In this document: in pieces, positions 11,291-17,981 of the stretch
Position numbering within the stretch: position 1 is the stretch's first letter
Layout of the letters: each line of letters begins with the position of its first letter
Assembly: GCA_904063045.1 (NCBI GenBank)
Contig: CAJFCJ010000074.1
Coordinates: 1-23,215, forward strand
From: Dimorphilus gyrociliatus
Lineage: Eukaryota > Annelida > Polychaeta > Dinophilidae
Length of the DNA: 23,215 bases
Direction: 5' to 3'
The notes under the pieces: generated by a model
The model's input: the letters and a program-made list of their open reading frames with translations, nothing else
Told to the model about the DNA's origin: nothing
The model's database searches: none
Translations under genes and position numbers: made by a program

Positions 11291-11541
11291 TTGTGGCCTA
11301 TTAACAAATCGATTCTGCCGCTTGGAAGTGTTTGTTCTGTGTAGCTTGAGTTGATTTTTACTGCTGGTTGATCAGCTATAGTAGACAAAGTATCCACTAC
11401 GTAGGCATCGACATTGTATTTGCTCCCCAATTTAGGGAATATGACCTTGACCTTTTCTGACGCTATTGTCTGAAATTCATTATTGACGTAAGATATGTCA
11501 ATTCGGCAACAGTTTTCAGCTATCGGGATGTAGGATATGCT

Positions 11542-11887
11542 TTATAGATATTGTCTGCTGATCAAGGATACTGCCGCTCCCGTATTGAGGAGAATGGTAA
11601 TTTTGTGGTTGATTGATTTACCAGATGCTGGAATTTGAACTGTTGCTTCATATACAGTCATTCTTTCTTGATTTTCCTTTGAAATTTGGCATATCGAGCA
11701 GTGTAAGAAAGGTCCTGAATTCAACCCAATGAGACAACATCTGATTTTGAAACGGTTCTTTTTTGTTCAAGATCTGCTGCACTAAGTTGCATCCTTGAGA
11801 TGAAGTGTCCGCATATACATAGTCAAGTTTTTCTATACATTGTGCAAGACTCCCACCACCAGGTTTACGATTCGCTAGGTCTTGCAT
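11542..11887 (-). pseudogene. Gag C-terminal/retropepsin remnant of BEL/Pao element
   Basis: Two overlapping short frames (11648-11887 and 11542-11724). The second contains LLNTGAAVSLIS, which matches the retropepsin active-site motif LLDTGAxxSxI but with Asn for the catalytic Asp. This would abolish protease activity. The zinc-knuckle part of gag is not clearly visible. Confidence 0.7.
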
Positions 11888-11931
11888 TCATGACACACTG
11901 ACCCTTCCTTCGTCCATCTCTTTAATATCTG

Positions 11932-12444
11932 TCATTTTTCTGATTCGGAAATATCGGCTTCTAGTAAAGGAACAATGACGTTCATGAGGAAATCTTGGTA
12001 ATTGGAACTGCAGAGTACTTCTGATGGTGTGACCTTTTTATGCTTTAAGTTTTCAATTCTAGGATCAACTTGTTTTGAAGAACTTTTGGCTTCCCGAGTT
12101 GGGTTCGATATATTTCGAACCTGCGGACTCCCGCCATTTTGTTCTTCAGCCGTTGGAAAATGTTCCATTCCTAGAGCATCTCCAGAATTCGACGGAATTT
12201 TATTGGATAAATTGTACTTGATAGAGTTGACCAGTTGGACGAGTTGGTCCATTCTTGCTTCCATCGCAGCTCTATTCTGTGTGTTCGATTCTTCCAATTT
12301 TTCTTCAAACATTCTTCTTTGATCATTCAATCTCTGTTCGAATGTCACTGAATTGACCATGTTGGTCTGTTGGTTGAAGGTTTCCGGTCGGTTTGGAGAA
12401 TTGGCGCCTTTAGTGACCGTTTTGATTTTTCTTTTCCTCGGCAT
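11932..12444 (-). pseudogene. Gag-like N-terminal frame of BEL/Pao element
   Basis: A 170-codon frame opening with a basic start (MPRKRKIKTVTK) about 34 bp inside the 5' LTR, followed by a charged, probably coiled-coil stretch (about 34-75) and a polar low-complexity part. Position and composition fit the start of gag. It stops well short of a complete gag, and the next frame resumes about 45 bp downstream, so a break separates them. Confidence 0.7.
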
Positions 12445-12477
12445 TTTGATATCTCACAATCAATTAATTATTATTAC

Positions 12478-12725
12478 TGTAGTCGATGAATGAATAGCGA
12501 GTGTAGGTTAAAGCTATTTCCACCGACTTTACCGATATACGCGTTAAAGATTTAAGGTATATACTAGTAAATATAACAGTAATAATAAGTAATAATGTGT
12601 CGAAATAACAAAGGGTAATGAAATACGGTTAGGTTTAAAAATATATATAACGTAAAGTAATTATAAAATAACGTAAAGGGAATTTGGCTCGCTGCCAAAT
12701 TTAGGCGATGTACCCATTGACTACA
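12478..12725 (-). repeat. 5' LTR of BEL/Pao element
   Basis: The partner of 8426-8673, the same length and about 97% identical by eye. It should carry the element's promoter. No clear TGG-type primer-binding site follows its inner edge; the next bases are an AT-rich leader before the gag ATG. Confidence 0.95.
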
Positions 12726-12792
12726 TTTACTTATTGGACAGACATAATAATTTAGGTACACACCAGTTTCCCAACAAACTGTCCACTATCAT

Positions 12793-12811
12793 CCCATCGA
12801 CTGCATTTACT
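12793..12811. repeat. Short second copy of LTR edge plus flank
   Basis: CCCATCGACTGCATTTACT matches the outer edge of the 5' LTR plus its flank (12713-12731) with two mismatches, 80 bp away from it. It may be a relic of an older LTR copy. Confidence 0.4.
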
Positions 12812-13257
12812 GCAAAATAATTATTTGAAAAACTGCTCATTGATGTTATTTTATCTTTTGCAAGATTTTTTAAAAACCAAATTTCAATTTCACATATTAT
12901 CAATGTGAAACATCAATTTCGAAACGTTGTAGAGATAAGATGGATATTTGGTGGGTTTTTTTTATAAACAGTAAGTTAGTTGATTAAACAGGACAACATA
13001 TTGCTTATTATTCATACAATAGGGTCAAGTAGAAACATCAAAACATTGGCCGTTATTTTGACAATAGACCGAATAGAAAAAAATCTGTTTTCATTGTCAA
13101 AAGAATGGGAACATTTTTTGTATTTTGGTTTTTTAAATGTTAAATATTTGATTAAAAAGAAAATAAAAATTTTGAATTACTTGACTATTGTTAACTTTAG
13201 GATCAGTTCCAACTTACTATTTAAGCCTATCTTACAATCTTTGGTAAAAAGTGGGTG
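12812..13257. other. AT-rich intergenic region
   Basis: No supported gene. An open frame at 12980-13276 has no domain character and runs into the downstream repeat. Confidence 0.5.
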
Positions 13258-13454
13258 TGGTAGAAAACGGCCATAAATCTATGGTTTTACCCTAACCCTA
13301 ACCCAGCCCTTGTTTTTGCCTAACCTTTTTTAATACCCCTAACCCTTAGATGGGACCCTCCTAAGAACATATCAACAGTTATCTTATTCCTCCTAACCAT
13401 TTCCCAGGCTGAAATCTAACTTTCAAATATTTCATTTATGGCCGTTTTCGACCA
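13258..13454. mobile_element. MITE-like repeat with telomere-like motif, copy 1
   Basis: 197 bp bounded by a 21-bp terminal inverted repeat with one mismatch (13258-13278 and 13434-13454; core GAAAACGGCCATAAAT). It contains CCCTAACCCTAACCCAGCCC, CCCCTAACCCTTAGA and GACCCTCCTAAG. It has no coding capacity, and size and structure fit a non-autonomous DNA transposon. The superfamily is unclear because no convincing target duplication was found. Confidence 0.75.
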
Positions 13455-13910
13455 GTCCCGTAAAAAGTCTATATTTAAATATTATTTAGTTCTGTTCGCT
13501 TCAGCTATTTAAGAATATCGCTTTATAAAAGCATAGATTCCAATTGAATGGTATTTTGTATGAATGGCCAAAAATAGTGTTGAGTGTCCTGATGATATAT
13601 ATAATATTGACAGATTATTGCTTATTGCCTGTACGTTAATGCGTAGAAATTGTTTTTTCTAAGAGGTGGGCTACAATTAGTCTGGCACTTTACTAAAAAT
13701 AATCTATCATTCTACAAGAGTCTATAACTTTAAATTTTTTTTTTACAACCAAAATTTCATAAATTTAAAGGTCAAAGTCCATTGTAATTCTTGTCATGGG
13801 AATCAGCTATTGGAATATTGAAATTGCCGCAACGATAGATTTTGAAGTATAAATGTTTTTTTTGAATGTATGTTAAGTATATTGATAAAAATAAATAAGT
13901 AGTAAATAGT

Positions 13911-14112
13911 ATGGGATACGACAGAAAACGTCCAAAAATGAGTGCTTTTACCCTCACCCTAACCCAGCCCTTGGCAGTACCTGACCTTTTGCATTACCTC
14001 TAACCCTTAGAGGAGACCCTCCTAAGTACAAATAAGTTGCTCTCTTCTTCTTCCTAAACATTTCTCAGGCCAAAATCTAGTATTGAAATTTCTCTATTGA
14101 CCCCTATTTACC
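13911..14112. mobile_element. MITE-like repeat with telomere-like motif, copy 2
   Basis: It aligns along its whole length with copy 1 in the same orientation: GACAGAAAACG, ACCCTCACCCTAACCCAGCC, TCTAACCCTTAGA, GACCCTCCTAAG and a TTCTCAGGC block. The right terminal repeat is degraded, so this is the older or more diverged copy. Confidence 0.7.
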
Positions 14113-14236
14113 TGTACAAAGGCCTACAGGCTTTATTCAAAACTGAATATAAAGAATCAAACAGCTATTTGGTTTGTTGTACTATTTTTTTGCCGACATT
14201 TTTTCTTGCCACAAGTCTGATTCCAGTTATGTAAGT

Positions 14237-14245
14237 AGATGATAT
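14237..14245 (+). repeat. Left 9-bp target site duplication of MULE
   Basis: AGATGATAT, repeated exactly at 15212-15220 immediately outside the other end of the element. Nine bases is the usual duplication length for Mutator-like transposons. Confidence 0.93.
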
Positions 14246-15211
14246 GGGGCCAGGACATTTCGGCCCACTTTGGACATTTCGGCCCACTTTAGGACATTTC
14301 GGCCCAGGACATTTTGGCCCACTTTAGGACATTTCGGCCCATTTTAGAGCATTAATATTCAAGAATATAACTTTCCATTTTATGATGGATTATGTTTATT
14401 TTTTCAATAAGAAAGGAAACAATTTCAAAACAGTAAAAGAATGATATAACATACAATAACAAAAATGCAGAGTAAGAAATGTTAACTTTTAAAAAATATT
14501 TAAATGTACAAGTCCATCCAATAATTCATCCAAACTCAGTTCTCTTTCTTCAAATTTACTCCACAACTGAAATATTTTGAATTGTAAATCTTGATACTTC
14601 TTCTTTTGTATCTTTCTTAACTTTTTCTCGGACAATAACTTTTCAAAGATCTCTACTAACTCAGCTTCTCTTCTTAATTCTTTTATGAGGGAATACAAGT
14701 TCTCATCCATGTTCAAGTTTTTGTTAAGCCTGGAATGCCATGCCTCAACATGATTGTTTGTTCTCACAATAATTTTAATAAATGTTTCTTCAATATAATC
14801 AAGCAAATCTGAAAACAATTTCTTTTCACAAAGTTCTTCTTTTATTTGAAAAAACTTTTGTTCAATAAATTTTGCTGGAAGATAGGCCAAACACATCAAT
14901 TTTTGTAACATTTTCCCTTTATATTCATTTTCTTTATAATCATTAATGTATCCAAGTTTCTAACAAAAAATTTCCTATGAATATTTAATTGTTTGCAGTA
15001 TTGTTTAATCTACCTGAATGTTTCTCAAAATTGCTTGCTTGAAATGAAAAGAGCATCCTTGAAGGTCAGAATTAGGAAACTGGTCTTTAAGTGCCATCCA
15101 TATAGCCTTTTCAAAATCTAAAATGTTATTTTTCTAACATGGGGTGAAATATTTTGGGCGGAAATGTCCCAAAGTGGGCCGAAATGTCCTGGGCCGAAAT
15201 GTCACTGCACC
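14246..15211 (-). mobile_element. Mutator-like (MULE) DNA transposon, internally deleted derivative
   Basis: 966 bp, bounded by inverted repeats and flanked by the exact 9-bp duplication AGATGATAT. The left end (14246 to about 14346) carries five copies of the unit GGACATTTCGGCCCA, alternately joined by ACTTT(A/G); the right end (about 15155-15211) carries three in inverted orientation. The outermost 22 bp of the two ends agree at about 18 positions. The interior encodes only the C-terminal portion of a MULE transposase, which begins almost directly at the right repeat, so the N-terminal half has been lost. Confidence 0.92.
14489..15133 (-). pseudogene. MULE transposase C-terminal fragment with one intron
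   Basis: Two exons, 15133-15014 (40 codons after an in-frame TAG) and 14959-14489 (156 codons plus stop), are joined by a 54-bp GT-AG intron in phase 0. The first exon shows the MULE domain signature DFEKAIWMAL and GCSFHFKQAI; the second has LPAKFI and NNHVEAWHSRLNKNL (the usual C-terminal catalytic Glu region) and then a charged helical tail. The zinc finger and the first catalytic Asp region are missing, so it cannot encode a full transposase, although the retained part has an unbroken frame, which suggests recent activity of a parent element. Confidence 0.88.
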
Positions 15212-15220
15212 AGATGATAT
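15212..15220 (+). repeat. Right 9-bp target site duplication of MULE
   Basis: AGATGATAT, identical to 14237-14245. Confidence 0.93.
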
Positions 15221-15282
15221 TTATTGGAAAGCTTATATGCAAATTGACATTTTAGTTATACAGTATAAAACAATACTATTTA

Positions 15283-15385
15283 TCATGTGGATGAGACAGA
15301 TAAACCTAACCCTAACCCAACACTTGTACCATAACTTAACCTTTTAGATATAATCCTCCCAAGTGATAATTCATTAAAAATGTCG
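15283..15385. mobile_element. MITE-like repeat with telomere-like motif, partial copy 3
   Basis: The sequence matches the left half of copies 1 and 2: a GAGACAG edge, AACCTAACCCTAACCCAACAC, TAACTTAACCTTTTAGA and TCCTCCCAAGTG. The right half is absent or unrecognisable. It lies about 65 bp beyond the MULE and 75 bp before the glycosyltransferase start codon. Confidence 0.55.
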
Positions 15386-15444
15386 TTATGATGAATTATA
15401 TTCTAAAGAACAATAATTAATATTTGTTTCATTCTTCTTTTTTT

Positions 15445-15447
15445 CAG
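15445..15447 (+). promoter_or_regulatory. Candidate splice acceptor just upstream of glycosyltransferase start
   Basis: A strong pyrimidine run (about 15428-15444) and CAG lie 13 bp before the ATG, where no coding exon is visible upstream. It could end a 5' UTR intron or be a trans-splice leader acceptor; the sequence cannot decide which. Confidence 0.4.
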
Positions 15448-15460
15448 TTGAATAAAGAAG

Positions 15461-16737
15461 ATGAAAAAAATTATATATGCTATCTTTTCTTGTATCATAG
15501 TCTTTGCATATTTTTTAGGAAGATATCAATTGAAATCAAATGATAAAGTAGTAAAAGAACAAGTTGTGTCTTTTAAAACTTTCGCAGAGGAGAGAAAGTA
15601 TATACCTCCTGATGAAAGAGAGGCAAATTATAGATATATAGGATATCAGTGTACAGGATGGTGCACAGGCTGGGGAAATAGATTGTATGGAATTTTTGCA
15701 GCTTATTATCTAGCAATACTATCAAATAGGGCGTTTTTTATTCATATGAAACTACCTTGTCATGTTGATAACTTTTTAACACCTAATCGATTAATATGGA
15801 ATCAGAAATATCATCCTGTTGATAAGCTTGTTTCCAAGCATATACCGGAAATGACGTATGACGAGTTAAAAGATTTTTACACATCGTTAATGAGTGACGA
15901 TGTTAAAGTTATTTCTTATAAACACCATTCGAGTCGAATACTCCATTTTTTGTCTAATCAAAAAGCGTTTCGTCAACTCTTTCTTAATTTGGGTTATACA
16001 CAAGACGAATTGAAAGAGTTTACTCTCTATTCAATACCCCACAAGGTAAGTAAGATATTCAGCGAATAACATTTAAAATTACCAATATTTCATTCTCTTT
16101 CTTTGCTTTTCCTCTCTTCAAGTACAATATTTTTGATATGCTATTCAATTTGAATATGGAACTAAGGAGCGAAAGAGCAAAACTAATTGGTGGTAAAAAG
16201 TTACTGTGTGCTCACATAAGACACGCTAAAACTGGAGAAAAAGTAAAAGCTGTTCATGTACAAGCAAGAAAGGAAATCAATGAAATATGGAAATCTCTTA
16301 AGAATCTTTTCAATAGGGATCAATACAAACATCATTTATTATACGTTGCAGCTGATTCAGAAAATGTTACTCAGCAGGCGTCAAATATCTTTAAGAACAG
16401 GTTTATCAAGGCAAACAGCTCGTTAACTAATATACAAAGATGGTCTAAAGGTGGAAAAACACCGGAAGCTTCAGATGCTTGCAATGGTCTTCGGAGAGTT
16501 ATATTAGATTGGAAAGTTCTATCTGAATGTTCTTTGATCATTAAATCACCACTTTACAGTACCTTTTCTGGTTCGGCAATATCAATGAGTCGGAATAAAG
16601 TGTCCTTTTATTATCATGAAAGATTGAAAGAACTTCATCGAGTTGGAAAACGCTTTCAACTCTTAAAAAATATTAATACACATCCATTAATCAATTGTAC
16701 TTTCACAGAAAAGGATCAAGGAAGATGCCTATTATAA
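15461..16737 (+). CDS. Type II membrane fucosyltransferase-like protein, two exons
   Basis: Proposed exons are 15461-16045 and 16123-16737 (77-bp GT-AG intron, phase 0), giving 399 residues. Residues 4 to about 20 are a single hydrophobic anchor after a short basic N-terminus (MKK), the type II layout of Golgi glycosyltransferases. The lumenal part has CTGWCTGWGNRLYGIFAAYY (donor-side GNRL/G motif common in alpha-1,2/1,6 and O-fucosyltransferase folds), CAHIRHAKTG (the HxR motif that contacts GDP-fucose in that superfamily) and DWKVLSECSLIIKSPLYSTF-SGSA (the C-terminal nucleotide-binding Ser region). N-glycosylation sites are visible, for example NVT, NSS and NCT. I infer a GT-B fucosyltransferase-like enzyme; the acceptor is unknown. 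No AATAAA follows closely. Confidence 0.8.
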
Positions 16738-16744
16738 AAAATTT

Positions 16745-17035
16745 TTTTAATGTTTCATATAAGTGTATTATCGCCCTATGTATTATAATAGTGTTTTTAA
16801 TTGTACAAGTATGCTCTCTAACTAAATAAGTAAGAACAAGTAAATATAACAAAAGTATCCATAGCAATGTTTATCCCCAAAGGTGTTTGTCATTTTTCTT
16901 TCTTTTTTTCATATAATATTTTATCAACAAATTAATTAATTATAATTGAAAATTATCTTTTTAATGACTAAGGATATTCATAAAATTCAAAAATTTTAAT
17001 AATTAATTTATTATTAAGTGTAAGTTCTGGTTTTG
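16745..17035. other. AT-rich intergenic region
   Basis: About 290 bp after the fucosyltransferase-like gene with no coding or repeat signal. Confidence 0.5.
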
Positions 17036-17040
17036 TGATA

Positions 17041-17631
17041 ATGCCAACATCATTTATACCTTCTTGGACTGAAAATTCCAATGTTAATAATAATTTTTAT
17101 CAATTTTCTGGTTTATTCTACTCTTCAAATGCTTCAATATCAGCATGGACAATAACATTTATATTAATAGATAGATTTTTTGCAATCAATTATCCAATAA
17201 AATATAAAGAAAACAGAAAATATTAATTGTATTTCTATGGTTCATTATAAATTCATATTTTCTTTTACCAGTTTTATTAGTATTAAACTTTATAATTTAT
17301 AAATTTTTAAAATTTGAATTGTACTGTTACTATTTAGTCAATTTAAACTGGACACTTCTAACAACATTTTTAATACCAGGCCCCTCATTTACTATTCTAT
17401 TTATTATAACTTTTAATTTTATATTTTATGGTTACCTTATACATTAATTTATATTTTAGAAGAATTTTTAAATAAACAACTCTTTCATCTTTTTCTAAGA
17501 TTTCTCTTTTTTTGGATTGCTTTTTCAAATAATTTCCTCAATATTTTTACCTATACTTTTATATATCAAGTTTTAGGCAAAAAGTTTGTCAATTTATATA
17601 TTCAATATTTGATTGTTCAATTTTTTGTATT
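17041..17631 (+). pseudogene. Class A GPCR pseudogene (TM3 to TM7 fragments in three frames)
   Basis: Frame 1 (17041-17226) encodes a TM3 block ending ILIDRFFAINYPIKYK, with DRF in place of DRY. A one-base shift at about 17218-17221, in an A run, moves the homology to another frame (17220-17447) encoding TM4 (ILIVFLWFIINSYFLLPVLL) and TM5 (FLIPGPSFTILFIITFNFIF). A third frame (17492 to about 17631) gives a TM7/helix 8 remnant: NNFLNIFTYTFIYQVLGKKF. TM1-2 and most of TM6 are missing. It is a dead relative of class A receptors, too diverged from the GPCR at 1007-2068 to be a local copy on this evidence. Confidence 0.75.
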
Positions 17632-17898
17632 AAGAAAAAAAACACCCAACAACATTATGTAACTACTATTGTTCAACAAACTTTTATAATTGATGAGTGT
17701 ACATCTTAAACGTTCTGTCAAATTTTTACAATTCATCTTTCTATTTTTGTTTACAGTTTTAATGAAATGAAATAAATGATACGGCAACCTCAATAATGTA
17801 AATGATTTGTTCAAAGACCTATATTCCTTTAAATCAATATTGCTTAGGGTGATTATAAAATTGTTCAAAAAATTTTAACTTCTCTCTATGCTTATTAC

Positions 17899-17904
17899 TT
17901 TATT
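17899..17904 (-). terminator. Polyadenylation signal (AATAAA on minus strand) of CUB gene
   Basis: The plus strand reads TTTATT, about 80 bp beyond the CUB-gene stop codon. Confidence 0.45.
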
Positions 17905-17981
17905 GCTTATGAAATTTGTGAACAGTAAAAGCAGATTAGGTTGAATAATAGCTGCGCAGCGAATGGATAATATTTAAAATT

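Larger units (their letters stand above)
8426..12725 (-). mobile_element. BEL/Pao LTR retrotransposon, degraded, minus strand
   Basis: A 4300-bp element flanked by two 248-bp LTRs with TG...CA ends and 6-bp direct flanks TTTACT (8420-8425 and 12726-12731). In minus-strand order it carries a gag-like frame, a retropepsin remnant, reverse transcriptase with the BEL/Pao signature (PHHG, TTRIIFDG, SLNDALLTGP, FYMDD), RNase H, a zinc-binding domain and a DDE integrase core. Frameshifts and stops break the pol frame and no single long ORF remains. At 4.3 kb it is shorter than usual for BEL elements (about 5-7 kb), so gag is probably incomplete. No clear tRNA primer-binding site follows the 5' LTR. 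The coding interior is visibly richer in G and C than the surrounding DNA. Confidence 0.93.

Noticed and set aside
12564-12761. Hydrophobic open frame overlapping the 5' LTR as an envelope gene
   Set aside because: It lies within the LTR and flank, not between pol and the 3' LTR, so it is a chance frame.
12980-13276. 98-residue open frame
   Set aside because: Lys/Ile/Leu-rich composition typical of random AT-rich DNA, and it runs into the inverted repeat of the MITE-like element.
13285-13300. CCCTAACCCTAACCC as a true telomere or chromosome end
   Set aside because: There are only about two to three units, embedded in a longer shared repeat that recurs twice nearby with ordinary genes beyond it.
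14246-14346. Regularly repeated GGACATTTCGGCCCA as a CRISPR-like array
   Set aside because: The units are joined by 0-5 bp, not unique spacers, occur inverted at the other end of the segment and are bounded by a 9-bp target duplication, so they are transposon ends.
17617-17868. Minus-strand 83-residue frame
   Set aside because: No domain or conserved pattern, and it overlaps the end of the GPCR remnant.
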